Assembly: GCA_905250125.1 (NCBI GenBank)
Contig: CAJNOL010000570.1
Location: 59,153-123,152, forward strand
Length of the DNA: 64,000 nucleotides
DNA from: Rotaria sordida
Taxonomy: Eukaryota; Rotifera; Eurotatoria; Philodinida; Philodinidae
Direction of reading: 5' to 3'
Below, piece after piece: positions 12,375 to 25,000 of this stretch. The notes beneath the pieces were generated by a model. That model did not search any database. It was not told the origin of the DNA and saw only the letters and a list, made by a program, of their open reading frames with translations. Each line of letters opens with the position of its first letter. The stretch's first letter is position 1. A program made the position numbers and the translations under genes.

Positions 12375-14812
12375 TTTTTGGATTTTGTTCTATTTTATAA
12401 ATTAGATTTGTTTATGAAAAAAAAAGAAACATTATGTGTATCTTACATCTTTTTTTTTTTTTTATAAATTATTTTGTCATAAGTTACGAAAGAATGATTT
12501 AAGATGATAGAACAGACAAAATTTGACGTTCTACTGTATTTACTATTACCTAATAAAACCAAAAAAAAACGATTCCATAATAATAAATGATTGAATAATT
12601 AATTATGGATCATAGCAATGAGCGTGTTTGTATAAATTAAACAACGACATAATATAATGTTTTCTTTTACTAATTAATACGACGTATAAAGAGTCAAAAA
12701 TATATCTTTACCTGCGTAATTGCATGTTATTTAAAAATAAAATAGATCAACCGTGACTTGAATTTTCATTTATCGGTAAAATAAAAAAAGGTATTTTTAT
12801 CCTTAATGATCAATAACTTTTGCGCCTTAAAAATACTCATATGACTTGTTTCTTAAGAGAAAAGTAACTGAATAATCATTATAAATAAAATGTGTGTAGG
12901 CATGTCAATATATGAAGACACTAAGTAAAAAGCACTAATGAATTGAATGTCATTACAGAATGATTTTATATGACATTTTCTTTTGTTGCCTATTGATTTA
13001 TTTTATTTTATTTTCAATCACAAGATTAAATAATTTTATCTTATAAATAAATTCTATATGTTGAAACTATATATCAAATGTTGCTAAAAGAAAAATTTTT
13101 TATCTTAAAGATTATCCTAAAATGTTCTCTTCTATAATTTCAACTAATTATTTATTAGATTTAATAGATTTTATTGAAGATTTAACACATATCAAAATTA
13201 TCAATTTGACAGTTTTATTCAACACATTAACAATGTTCTTCTCTTATGATTGCGTTCTATCCTAAAATAATAGTCTATATTTTTTGTTCTGCTTTTATCT
13301 TTTGTTTTATTTTTACCTTTGCACCTTCGTCTCATTGTATATGCAATTAGAAGGACAATTGCGTAGATGGAAGTTATTAGCTATCAGTATTACATACCGA
13401 TCATTCTTTATCAGTCATTTTCTCTTTTTATTTTTTTTTTTGCTTTCTATTGCATTTTTATTATAAAAATATGACAAAATAAACGACGACATTATCTAAA
13501 CTCCTACACGGTTACAACATCAGATGCAATTTGTTTTCATGGTCTTGTGACATGACTTATTGGAATGTAAACTATGTATCTGTACATCATGATTAAATAT
13601 GACGTGTACAGAAATATACGACAGAGATATAAAACAAGTACGCATATGCATATATGCATATTTAGAAAATCAAATTCGTATAGACTAATGATGCCGTTAA
13701 CATATATTTAGTCAAGCAGAAATTATTATCAATCCTTTTGATCATTATCAAATATATATGGAAAACGAAATTGCATTCATTCTGTCTATTCTCAATTGTT
13801 ATATTTATATAAACAATTCAGAAAAATATTTTAATACTATTTATTTCAAAATCATGATTCATGAATGATGAAAATGAATATCATCTTTAAGTTTATTTAT
13901 CGACTATCAAAAGTAAGCTATGATGATTTTGTTTTTATTTTGTCTGTTGGACTTTTTCGTACAACAAAGATTAAAATGAAAAAAAAAACATTCCAATAGT
14001 AAATCTATTTTTCTATTGATAAATATCTTCATTTACTCTTTTGTTGTATGAATATCGTTTTGTTGTTGAGAAAATCTTGTATCGTAAAGTTTTCTGTTTA
14101 AGCAATAGGTACCATCATTGTTTTGTACAGGACCTCTTTGTTCATCATTCATAGAAAGACTTCTTTTTTTTTTCAAATGTATTACAATAATCACGTGAGC
14201 AATGCATCCATCCATGGCCATTTACCCAATCACATACCCAATAATCATCATTAATTTAAACAATAAGAAGAATTAGAATAGTATTAATAATCAATATACG
14301 ATATGATGAGCTTATGATTTTTTTTAAATTCTAAAAGAAACAACAAATTTAATAAGATAAATGATGAATTAAACCAATCTATCGAGAATAAACTTATCTT
14401 TCTAAACTTTCTGACCTTCTTAGTTTGTTAACATGTATTAGTTGACAGCAGTTTGTCTACTAGGTTTTAATGCATTTTCTTATTGTCGATAGATATATAT
14501 CTATAGACAGAGATGTAAAAAAGAAGGAAACACGGACAAAAAGAAAAATGGAAAACGGAACTCGTTAAAAAACTCGTGCTGCATTGAGTTCGGATATGGT
14601 TCACATATGCTATGAATATAAGCCTAAAACAGTATACTTCGTATTTTTTTTGTTTTATCTTCAAAGAAAAGAAATTAAGCAAAATCATTCATCAGATACT
14701 GAATCACTTCATAACATGACATTAGTATGTTTTCAATTCATAGATAGTCATGGTGAAAATTATTGAAAACAATTTATCTTAAAAATGAATTATCAATAAA
14801 GAAGACTCTCTT
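12375..14812. other. Intergenic region, no gene recognised
   Basis: About 2.4 kb of A/T-rich sequence between the innexin and the ubiquitin-conjugating enzyme. Short open frames exist (for example near 13284, 14033 and 14467) but they are low-complexity, T-rich translations without motifs. No RNA gene was seen. Confidence 0.5.
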
Positions 14813-14924
14813 TAAAGTGGACACACTTTGAACTTTTCTCATATGTCCACTATAAGGAGGTTCATTTCTATCAAAAAAATGATAGCTGGAACTTTCAAAA
14901 ATATCCACTGTGGAAGATTTTACT
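14813..14924. repeat. Relic of a TA/CAGT-ended (pogo-like) MITE
   Basis: Contains GTCCACTATAAGGAGGTTC and then ATCCACTGTGGAAGATTTTA followed by CTG and TA. This resembles the reverse complement of the end of the complete element at 51854-52399 (CAGTAAAACCTACCTATAGT, then GGACATCC). Only end-like sequence is present, so it is a partial or rearranged copy. Confidence 0.5.
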
Positions 14925-15394
14925 GTATTCTTAATATTCTCAATAAGAATTGTACAATGGAAAATAGTATTATATCAAATGACTTCATGTATAGTATACT
15001 GAATACAGTTAACAAATGTCTATTTTTAAAGACAAATTTACAGTAAATAATTTGCTGTAATTTACAAGTACAACAAGATTAACCTTCATGATAATCATGA
15101 TCGACATGTAAGCCTTCTAATGATGTTTTTTACCTTATTTATTATCAATATATTTCTACTTTATTAGGACTAGATTATGAAAACTATCAAATTTAATTCA
15201 ATCTTCAGGTATATTGCAAGCATTTGTATATAAAATATGTAGATCATTCTACTTATGAAATAGAAATCACTTCTTTTTTCTATAGTTTTATTTTTTAAAT
15301 GATAACAATGATAAAATTTGTTTCTTATTTATTTCTAGATAAACTATTTTCTGTTTCACTTCTCAATTTTTTTTCACCGTTTAAATCATCATCA
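14925..15394. other. Leader region of the Rad6-like gene
   Basis: A/T-rich sequence upstream of the chosen start codon. It contains two acceptor-like pyrimidine tracts ending in AG (near 15286 and 15339), consistent with a 5' leader intron or spliced-leader acceptor. The reading frame is open for 32 codons upstream of the chosen start, but that part is hydrophobic and unlike the family. Confidence 0.45.
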
Positions 15395-16003
15395 ATGGCC
15401 GTACGAAGGCTACAACAAGATTTTCGACACTTACTAAACAATAAAGTTGAAGGTATCGATGCTAGTCCATCATCAGACAATTTTTTTGTATGGAATGCTA
15501 TTATTTGTGGACCTGAACAAAGTATCTATGAATCTGGTGCATTTCAACTTCAATTCATTTTTCCAGATGATTATCCACTTCGACCACCACAAGTTCGTTT
15601 CATAACAAAAGTTTTTCATCCAAATGTTTGGTGGGAAGACGGACTTATTTGTGTTGATATATTAAAAGATGGTTGGACACCATCTTATGATGTTTTGTCT
15701 ATACTTCATTCAATTCGTTTACTTCTTAGTGATCCAAATCCACTTAGTCCGGCCAATTTAGAAGCTGCATTACTTTATCGAGATTGTCGAACTGAATTCA
15801 ATCGACGTGTGTTACAAATGATTCAAGATTCACTCGATACAGATGATGAAGATGAAAATGATGATGACGATGACGATGATGATGATAACAGTGATGAGGA
15901 TGATAATGGCAATGATAATGATAATGAGGATACTCCTCAAATTGAAGATGGTGATACACTTCGTCAAAAAACGACAATTCTACGTCACAGTATTACTGAA
16001 TGA
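15395..16003 (+). CDS. Rad6/UBE2A-like ubiquitin-conjugating enzyme with acidic tail
   Basis: An intronless frame of 202 residues from the chosen start MAVRRLQQDF. The frame could begin 96 bp earlier, but that extension (Phe/Leu-rich) lies across an acceptor-like AG and is probably untranslated. E2 enzymes carry ubiquitin as a thioester and pass it to substrates with an E3. The UBC fold is complete: YPLRPPQVRF, the HPN motif (FHPNV, residues 74-78) and catalytic Cys87 in GLICVDILKDGW, then SILHSIRLLLSDPNPLSPAN. The closest pattern is UBE2A/B (Rad6), not CDC34, because the acidic-loop insertion after the Cys is absent. The tail from about residue 148 is extremely acidic, a long Asp/Glu/Asn stretch that animal UBE2A/B lack but yeast Rad6 has in shorter form. 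It may be a divergent paralogue. An AATAAA lies at 16275-16280. Confidence 0.88.
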   Translation: MAVRRLQQDFRHLLNNKVEGIDASPSSDNFFVWNAIICGPEQSIYESGAFQLQFIFPDDYPLRPPQVRFITKVFHPNVWWEDGLICVDILKDGWTPSYDVLSILHSIRLLLSDPNPLSPANLEAALLYRDCRTEFNRRVLQMIQDSLDTDDEDENDDDDDDDDDNSDEDDNGNDNDNEDTPQIEDGDTLRQKTTILRHSITE

Positions 16004-16274
16004 AAATTTAATTAAAATTAGTTTCAAAAATAAACTTACTTATTAAATTCATTTATTTTCAGCTGCTGTAATTATTTTCTTTTCTTTTTCTTTTTCTTTT
16101 TTTATCTTCAAAATATTATTTTGCTTCTTGTACATTTGATGTATTTTGTTTATTGTAATTAAGATTGTATTTTTTTGTATTTTATTTTATTTTTCTATTA
16201 CTGCTGCACATGAAATCATTTATATCATTGTATTTTAAATCATTGTAATTGGTTGCTTCAACATGATATTTCAA

Positions 16275-16280
16275 AATAAA
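16275..16280 (+). terminator. Probable polyadenylation signal of the Rad6-like gene
   Basis: AATAAA about 270 bp after the stop codon, in A/T-rich sequence. Position only. Confidence 0.4.
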
Positions 16281-17508
16281 AATATACTGCTCGAATTATC
16301 ATTTATTTATTTACGTACCTGGACAAAAATATATCATATGATAAGCAACGGTATGTTTGATCCAGTAATAGATACACTGTTATGAGGTTAACTTGTATCA
16401 AATTTTGACGTTTTTTTTTTATGCATATGACATACATATTATCAATCATATATATCATTTGTTTTTGACGAAGCTATGCATGCATTTGAAAAAAGGTTAA
16501 TAAAAATAATCATATATTATAGTCACATTGTTCGATTAGTAGACAATATAATTTCAACGAATAATATGAAGACTGTACTAAATAAATCCTAGGATTATGT
16601 AGTTAATTAATAATTTTTCGAAAGAGATATAGAAAAGTATCAATTAGTGCAATTATATAAAAAGTTTGCTATGTCAATGGGACATTCATTATAAAAGGAA
16701 AGGAATTAGTTATTGAATGAGTTTTATCTATTAAATGTTGGTCTTCTATCGTCTATAACCACTAATTTAAAAAAACCCATTGAAAGACTACGGATCTGTT
16801 CGTCAGATTTACAATATATGTATGACATGTGTTACATATATTTTGTATTATTTTCATTGTTTACTCTATCTTTTTGAATATAGTACTGTAGTTGAACAAA
16901 TTTATTTTGAAAGATACTAACCATCGTAGCATTGCTCGACTCTCTATTAGTAACCATAGAAGACGCTGCTAGTATAAAGAGTTTGTTTGTATTCTGGTTT
17001 TTCTTTATGTGATATACCTGTATTAGATAAAAAATAAAGTATCATAAATATTCTTTTTATCCGATCAAGGCGCAAGTTATGTAAAAATTAATCATCAAAC
17101 ACGAATCATACAAAATGATATGTTTTATTATTAAAGGAATCATTTATGTATCAATTAATGTGATTAAGCTGTCATAAAAAATAACGAGTACAATGCATAC
17201 ATCAGGTGAATGACTTCGGAGTATAGTTAACTCGAAGGCTCCCGGAGATCACTGAATTGAGAGATTAGAATGGTATAAGACTTCTGATGAGACGCAAAAA
17301 AAACCATGTCCATTGAGTTCAGATTTTTGACTGCAATGACACTAACACTTTTCTTAACTTAACAATCGAAAAATTCCATGAGAAATTGCATATAAGAATG
17401 CATCGATAAAGATTATTAATCTTAATTTCTCTCTTATAAAATCATTACTAAAGTACAATAATAACGATTATCAAATTATAAGATAACAATGCTGTTTAAA
17501 TCAATCTA
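16281..17508. other. Intergenic, nothing recognised
   Basis: A/T-rich sequence without a convincing exon, RNA gene or clear repeat unit on either strand. Confidence 0.45.
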
Positions 17509-17705
17509 CCCAGATCAAACAATTCAATTATACGATCTTGTACGATTCTTATACAACATTATAGAGGAACTTATTGTATGATCTTTCATGATCAGAGAAG
17601 ATCGTATGACAGCTGTATACAATCTTATACGATTTTATATGTCAGTCTTAAAGCTACCATTTCTGATAAAATCGTACTCTACGATTCTTGTATGATTTTT
17701 CAGGG
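17509..17705. repeat. CCCAG-ended repeat with TACGAT units
   Basis: Bounded by CCCAGATC on the left and CAGGG on the right. Inside, a short word close to TACGATCTT or its variants recurs on both strands (TATACGATC, GTACGATTC, GATCGTATG, TATACGATT, CTACGATTC). It resembles the right part of the neighbouring composite repeat at 18356-18521. No coding function is seen. Confidence 0.5.
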
Positions 17706-17929
17706 TTTCTCATAACATTGCATACCTGATTTACTTTTTTTCTTCACCTTCTACTATGTTGTTTTCTTAAGAAAGTCTTTTATGTTTACTCGTATATGTA
17801 TATTTATTTACAAAAATTTGAAAAAATAAAATGAAAACACAAATATGAACTTGAAAGCTTTTAAAAAAATATTTTTATTGAATTTGAACATTAAAATGAT
17901 TTAAAATTAACAATTTAAACAAAAGAAAC

Positions 17930-18096
17930 CTACTTCTCTTTAATCAAATTGATTAAATTATCTATAGAATGATTTTTTAGCAGATCAGACCCACTGCATA
18001 GATGAAATATTTTCAATGCTAACAACGTAGCGTCTAAATTAGAACGTAGTTGATTGATTAAATATTTATTTAAATGTACAAAGTTATCGTTATCAA
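17930..18096 (-). pseudogene. Coding-like fragment cut off by a repeat
   Basis: A minus-strand frame (stop at 17930-17932) with ordinary-looking protein sequence: DNDNFVHLNKYLINQL, then LDATLLALKIFHLCSG and a C-terminal end DNLINLIKEK. It runs directly into the CCCAGGT end of the inserted repeat at 18097. The sequence beyond that repeat (from about 18522) does not continue the frame. It could be the 3' exon of a broken gene or a chance frame. I do not recognise the family. Confidence 0.25.
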
Positions 18097-18521
18097 CCCA
18101 GGTCCAATAAAACGGCATTGTAAACGGCCTGAAACGGCTATAAAACGGTGATTACCGATGTAAAATGTCGATAAACGGCGCCATAATTCGCCATACGAGA
18201 TTACGGAAGCAAAGCCGAGAAAAAACGACGACCGTTTTCTAGCGATAGAAACAGCTCGTAATACGGTATGACGGATTACGGCGAAATAAGGGCAAAATGA
18301 ATGCAGTAATTCGTCGTTTTACAGCCGTTTCGAACGGCCAAAATGATCCACCTGGAAAAAATATTTATATAAATGAGATCTAAAATTGTGACCTTATACA
18401 ATTGTATAAGATCTTACGAGTTTCTGAACATCAAACTTTGTAAGATTATACAGTGTGAATCTTACAACATCAGATTGTCAGTAAAATTTTATATGATCTT
18501 CGTAAGATTTTTCTACCTGGG
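18097..18521. repeat. Composite CCCAGGT-ended repeat with ACGGC-rich core
   Basis: Starts CCCAGGT (18097) and ends ACCTGGG (18521), a perfect 7-bp terminal inversion. The flanks read TATCAA before and TAATCAA after, a possible imperfect target duplication. The inner unit 18097-18355 also ends ACCTGG and is much richer in G+C than its surroundings. It has many copies of AACGGC, GGCG and ATTACGG words in both orientations. The right unit (18356-18521) has TACGA/GATCTT words like the repeat at 17509-17705. The element type is unknown and no protein is encoded. Confidence 0.6.
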
Positions 18522-18913
18522 TAATCAAGATTAAATATCATTATTCATTAAAGATTGATCGATTTCATAGATGTCAGTAGAATATGAATGATGTACAGAA
18601 GACATTGTTTTTGAAGATAAATATATTTAATGATTATTCTCTAATAAATATAATAAATTCATTTTTTGAAGTTAAAAAATTTTAAATTTTGAAAATTTTC
18701 ATGAAAACCTTTTTTAAGATGTTCATCTGACAATCCATTTATTACTTTATTCAATCCAACAAAATCCATTCATACATCAATAAATACATTTGCTAGTATT
18801 CGATAAATGAATTTTCTTATTTCCTTCTATTTAATTTGTTTTTCTTCGTAAATTTATTTCAGATCTCGTTAGACTTTATTTATAAAAAAAAAAATTCAAA
18901 AAAGGGCCTAAAA
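18522..18913. other. Spacer and leader of the eS10 gene
   Basis: A/T-rich sequence. A T-rich tract ending in TTTCAG (18862) lies about 50 bp before the eS10 start codon and is probably the acceptor of a leader intron or of spliced-leader addition. Confidence 0.5.
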
Positions 18914-19598
18914 ATGTTGATGCCCAAAAAACATCGTACACTCATCTACGAGTATCTAATGAAAGAGGGTGTTGTTGTTGCTGAAAAAGATTTTGGTCTC
19001 GATAAACATCCAGCCATTCCAGTGCCAAATATTCATGTTATCAAAGCACTTCAAGTTTGTTCGATCGATTTTTTTATTCATTGCAGACAAAAAGAAAAAT
19101 TTCTGCTTGATTGTTTTTAGTCTCTTAAATCACGTAATTTAGTTAAAGAACAATTCGCATGGCGCCATTATTATTGGTATTTAAATAATGAAGGTACGAA
19201 TTTCTTACGTGAATATCTTAATTTACCACCTGAAATTGTACCGGCTACACTCAAACGACCGACAAGACCAGAAGGAGCTAAAACAGCTAAACGAGGTAGG
19301 AATTTTTCTATCAATTCAATTTATAGTTAGATTTAATCATTTGAAAATATTCTAGTTGACACAGCTCGACCATCATCACCAACTGATCAAAGTCGACAAG
19401 ACTATCGTCGTACTGGATATGACAAACAAGGTGAAGTTGGTGCTGGATCTTCCCGACCTGAATTTGTAAGTTCAAATCTTTTGAAGAAAAAAGAATAGCA
19501 TATTGTTTGTTTTTGTTCTTTAGCGTGGTGGTTATGGCCGAGGACGTGGATTTAGAGATAGTAACCGTGGTGGTCCCGGTAATGCTGATCAGCAATAA
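18914..19598 (+). CDS. RPS10: Ribosomal protein eS10
   Basis: Four exons: 18914-19054, 19121-19295, 19356-19465, 19524-19598. They encode about 166 residues (human 165). This is a component of the 40S ribosomal subunit near the mRNA entry side. Conserved blocks: [20 protein letters not shown] at the N terminus, then [20 protein letters not shown], then [20 protein letters not shown], followed by a basic, Pro/Arg-rich linker and a Gly/Arg-rich tail ([12 protein letters not shown]). The start was chosen because MLMPKK is the near-universal beginning of the family; the open frame upstream spans an acceptor-like AG. The stop is followed closely by AATAAA-like sequence, and eL32 starts only 250 bp downstream on the same strand. 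Confidence 0.97.
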
Positions 19599-19847
19599 AC
19601 AAAATAAAATAAACAACAAATTTGTTATCATCATTTTTGTTTGTTTTTGTAAGAAAAAACTTTGAAGAAAAAAAAAAGACCTGTGTTAATGATTAACAAC
19701 AAATAATATTCGGCCCTAATAAAAACATATATAAATAGCCGAAACATAAATCTCTACATTCTTATTTTTCAATCCGAAGTTGAAAAAAAAAATAAAATCA
19801 GAATTTATCGAACATTGAATGATTTTAGATCATATTTCATTAAATTG

Positions 19848-20377
19848 ATGGCTTCGACATCGACTAAATTACGTCCATTGGTTAAAGGAAAAATTCTTAA
19901 AAAACGTACAAAAAAATTTGTTCGCCATCAAAGTGATCGTTATGTTCGCCTACGTGTATGTTATTTTTCATTTATTTATTTATTTATTTATTTAAAATGT
20001 ATTTTAGCCAAACTGGCGTAAACCACGTGGTATTGACAATCGTGTTCGTCGACGTTTTAAGGGTGTTTATTTAATGCCATCAATCGGGTATGGTTCGGAT
20101 AAACGTACACGTCATATGCGTCCAGATGGTTTTCGTGCATTTCTTGTTAACAATGTTAAGGTAGATTATTTCGAAAATATAAAATCAATCATTTTCAATC
20201 GATTTTATGTTTAATTAGGAATTAGAAATGTTATTAATGCAAAATCGTAAATTTGCTGCTGAAATATCTCATACAGTATCAGCACCAAATCGTAAGAAAA
20301 TTATTGAACGTGCACAACAATTAGCTATTAAGGTAACTAATCCAAATGCACGTCTACGTGCCGAAGAAAAAGAATAA
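19848..20377 (+). CDS. RPL32: Ribosomal protein eL32
   Basis: Three exons: 19848-19955, 20008-20160, 20219-20377. They encode 139 residues (human 135). It is a 60S ribosomal subunit protein. Conserved blocks: [63 protein letters not shown], and the end [20 protein letters not shown]. The ATG at 19848 gives [11 protein letters not shown], close to the animal start; an acceptor-like ATTTTAG ends at 19827, 20 bp upstream. The gene lies 250 bp after eS10 on the same strand, so the two may be transcribed together. An AATAAA lies at 20485-20490. Confidence 0.97.
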
Positions 20378-20484
20378 ACAATAATAAACAAGGCAAACAA
20401 CAGCAACGACACAATATATTATTACAAAAATTATGTAAACACATTGTTTTTTTGTATTTGCTTTGTTGGTTTCTCTATTACTTC

Positions 20485-20490
20485 AATAAA
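20485..20490 (+). terminator. Probable eL32 polyadenylation signal
   Basis: AATAAA about 110 bp downstream of the eL32 stop codon. It is the only good hexamer between the stop and the following A-rich stretch. Confidence 0.5.
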
Positions 20491-22092
20491 AGAAAAAAGA
20501 TCATTGGAAATCAATATCTTGTCATTTTATTTAAAAAAAAAACAAAACAAGTCTTTCATTCGTTGATATTGCTTTATTTTACTAGTGAAAAAATATAATC
20601 TAATTGAAATCAAAACGAATAGAAATTACAAACGATCAATCTAAATGCATATCAAGTTGAAAGAAAAATAATTCATTCAATCATTTTTAAATGTTATTTC
20701 AGAGAAATGGTCATTGAAAAATAAGAGAAGATTCTTTTTCTTTTTTAATCGATTGTGTTTTTAATTGATATATGACAAATTTTCAAGAATTTTTACGTAC
20801 AAAACGTATAAAGAGTTGGATAACAAATAGAATTGAATATGAATAGAATAATTTTTCAGAATTTATCCGAAGTAAATAACTGTAGATTTAATGAATTCTA
20901 GATAAATCGTTCACTATCATCAATCATACATTCTCTTCTCTTCTATTCAATATAGTTCTTCGTTATATTAAATCGAATACATGGCTAAAATAAAAATTTC
21001 GTTCTACAAAAGTTAACATCAATGATATTGATGAACATTAAAGTTTTTTGTTTGAAATGATTATACTCATTCATAAACACAATGATGTTTATGTATAAAA
21101 GAAATTTGATGTTCATACTACGTAGATATGTCTTGGTAGTTAATCGTTGTTGTCATTTACTTAATACAATGTGAAATCATAAATATAAAAATATACCTTT
21201 CATGTTGTTGACGGCCAAAGAAAAATCTATGATTCATATAAATATTATTGTCATATGAATCATATGTCGGATGAAGAACGTGATCAACGACAACTCTGCA
21301 TTGGAAATTTTTCTTTTTTACTCTCAACAGCCATTTTTCTATTGTAATTTAAACTGACATTTATACGCATAAAAAGAAAAACGAAATCAATGTATTATCA
21401 GTTTCTGTGTTTTATTTTTCTTCATATGTGTATAGGTCTATTGATTCATTATAATTCATACATTGGCAAAAATCTAATATGAAATCAAATAATGAAAATA
21501 AGTAAGAATAGTATTTAACAAAAAACAAATCATATAAATGTATATTTGTTCTCTGTAATAGATCAATCATTAATTTCGAAAAATTCGAAGTCATTTTGAT
21601 GTTTAACAGTAATAAATACTTGAAGAATCTTGTGGAAATAATATGTATGGAAATTTATGTTGATATTAAATGATAAAAGTATTAAATTTTATTAGAGATT
21701 ATTAGCATGATTCAATTTTACAAGAATAAAAAGCAAAAGAACTCAAATATTCAAGTAAATATGATTGAACAATACAAAATGTATTCTTATGATTTTATAA
21801 TTTTTCCTGTTGATCTAATTTTAAAAATCAACATGCTTAATTTCGACAGAATTCTATGTTTAAAGAATCAGATTATTGTACAACTAAAGAACAATAACTA
21901 AATTCAATAATCTCATTGGATCTACGTATAGTATAAATCATTTTATCAACAATATACATCAGCAATAAAATTATTATTCTTACATAGCTTTTTTTTTAAC
22001 CAATGCATTTAATTTACTTTCTTATTTTGTTTTTTTGTTTCAGATAGATAAATCTCGTTAATTATTCTTCTCTCTTTGAATAAGTTATAAAA
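20491..22092. other. Intergenic region, nothing recognised
   Basis: About 1.6 kb, very A/T-rich, with only short low-complexity frames (for example 21707). A T-rich tract ending in GTTTCAG (22044) about 50 bp before the sorting-nexin start suggests a leader acceptor. Confidence 0.5.
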
Positions 22093-25000
22093 ATGCTTGT
22101 AAGTAATAGAAAAACAAATAAGGTTGAACTTGAATTTTTTGTTTATTTCTAGTCACCAGAAAATAGTGCAGATGCACTTAACAAAGAGGTAAGATTAATT
22201 GTTTGAATACATTAGAGATTTATTAAAAATCTATTTTTAACAGTCACGTACTGATACAGTGAATCTTAATGATAATGATAATGATAATGATATTCGAATT
22301 GAGATTTCGGATGCAATCAGTGAAAAGGATAAAGTTAAATTTACGGTTTATACAAAAGTAAATTCATATTTATATAAATCTTTTGAAAATCTCTATTTAA
22401 TTGATTTTTTTAAGATTACATCACCAATATTTCAAGAATCAGAATTTAGTGTTACACGTTTACATGAAGAATTCATTTGGTTACATGATCGATGCAATGA
22501 AAATGAAGAATATGCAGGCTTAATTGTAAGTGTTGATAGATTATTTCATTGATTCATTAAGGATATGATTTGAAATTGATCATTGATTTTCTATTTGTTG
22601 AAGGATTGCGTTTTGTAAAATTTAAAATGCAATCGATTGTCTCTTGTGTTATTAATTAAAATTGAGCATTAAGGATTCCCTTTCCATTCTCTTAAGGTTA
22701 TGAAGAATGACTTATCAAAAAAAAAATTTGAAATTTTGAAGGCTGATAGATCTTGACGAGTGGAGTAAAAGTTGTTATAAACTCACAGTTTCCAGATAGT
22801 GTTTTCTGTGGGATATTGGGATCACACTAGTGACAAATGGCTCCAATTTTCAGCACTATTTCTCCGAGATACGATGTTCGATTGAGATGAAAATGTTTTT
22901 ACGAGCACTAGACACTGTTTGAAGTGGATATCTTTTTATTTTTTGTCCTTTGAATGAAAAAGCCAAAATAACGAAAGTATTCTAAAAGAACATATGCTCT
23001 GTTTTTGAATAGAGCCGTTTTTGTAAGAGCTATCAAATATTAGCAGAATAATATTTTTTTGAAACAAAAAGAAATTCTCGTCCCAAAAACAATGTATGCT
23101 ATATGTGAAAAAAGTTTCAGTTCGATCGGACGTACTTAATCCGAGAAACGGGGACGTTTCTGCAGTTTTTGTTTCATGAAAAAGTTAGTTTTGGAAAAAC
23201 AAGAAACATTATAGTTTTCACTAATTTAATTTTTTAACATTTAAAAACAATTTCTAAATCTCAAAATGTACTCAGTAGACGGATACCATTTCAGATAACA
23301 AATAGCCACAAAAAACCAAAAATGGGAAAAACAAAAATTTTAGATCATGAAAGGGAGAGTATCATTAATCGTTTGTCAATTGTGTCAATTTAAGTTAACT
23401 AAAAGCAATTGATCATCGTCCTTCGTAACTTGACAAATTGTATTTAGTAATTTTGCTTGTCGATAATGAAAGTTTTCAACTATCATATAGTTACACTTTT
23501 TGAGTAGTTTAAAATATTGTATTATTGATTTAGTTAATTTTTCTTTGAATATTAAATATATATAATTAGATTCCACCAGCACCACCACGACCAGAATTTG
23601 ATTCATCTCGTTCTAAATTACAAAAATTAGGTGATAGTGAAGCTTCACTAACGCGAGAAGAATATGAAAAAACAAAACAAGAACTTGAAGCGTAAGTTTA
23701 AATAATTATATCTGATGTTTTCTATATATTTATTGGTTTTTTATTTCTTGCTCAATATAATTTAGTGAATATTTGGCTATGTTTAAAAAAACAGTTTCAA
23801 TGCATGAAGTATTTCTTCAACGTCTTGCTGCACATCCAATTTTACATAATGATAATAATTTTCGTATATTTCTCGAATATAAAGAAGATGTAAATACTTT
23901 TTAATCATTGTTAAAATTTATTTATTTATTTTTTTCAATTTCTATTTTTCAGTTAAGTGTACGTGGTAAAAATACTAAAGAACAAATCAGTGGCTTCTTT
24001 AAAACATTAACAAAAACAGCTGATGAAGTATTCCTAGCAAATCAAAAGGTAAACCAGTTTGATTCCATTTCATCGAAAAATTAAGAGTAATTAATTAATT
24101 AATTTGTCTGCATCATCAACACAGTATTTTATCAAAAAAAAAAAGAAGATAAATACAAGTTTGTATTAGAGAAAGTTATTGTAATAATAGAAATGAGAAT
24201 ATAAGAGTTTATTAGATAGTAATGACAAAATATTAATATAATTTTTTATTAATCTTATTAAAATATTCATCTATTGACAAACGAATTACTGTCATACTGT
24301 TTGATTAAATCAAGAATTCGTTGATTCTGAAAAATGAATTTTTTATTTCGTGGAGGTTTGTTTATATTGTTGTCAAATTGTTTCATTGCAGTCGTATTAA
24401 ACATATAATCTCTCTTTAATGCATCAATCACTACGCATAACTTTGAATTAGAGGTGACAATACTTGCATTACGTTAGTAGTGCTAGCGCTCGTCAGGTAC
24501 AAAATTTTTGGATGCAAGATCAGTTCGAGGAGCTCTAACACGCATACCCGCTAATTCGAAATCGTTTTGTTTGCCTTTCTACTGATGGTAACGTTCATTT
24601 TAAAAATGTTGTATAGTGTCATTGCTGTTTAGATTATTACTTTTTCTCCAAGGCAAAATTTTAAGATTCTTCGAAAAAAAATTTGTGTCGACAAAAAGGA
24701 AAAATCATTTATGTCGATGAAATGGAAAGATAACTAATTTTCTTTTAGGAAAGTGATGAATTTTTCGAACAACAAAAACAATTTCTTTTAACTTATAATA
24801 CAAAAATAAAAGATACGACAACAGCTGCTGACAAAGTAACACGAACACAGAAGAGTAAATAAATTCTTTTAACATATTTTTATCTCAATTAACTATATCT
24901 AGCTGCTACTGATACATATATTAAATTATCAATTTGGTTAAATACTTTATCAAGATCGGATAAAACTGAATTATCTAAGTAAAAAAAGAAGAAGAAAACT

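Noticed and set aside
15299..15394. N-terminal extension of the Rad6-like enzyme
   Set aside because: The 32 extra codons are hydrophobic, cross two acceptor-like AGs and are absent from the E2 family; treated as leader.
19311..19634. 107-residue minus-strand frame over eS10
   Set aside because: It is the antisense shadow of eS10 exons 3-4 and introns.
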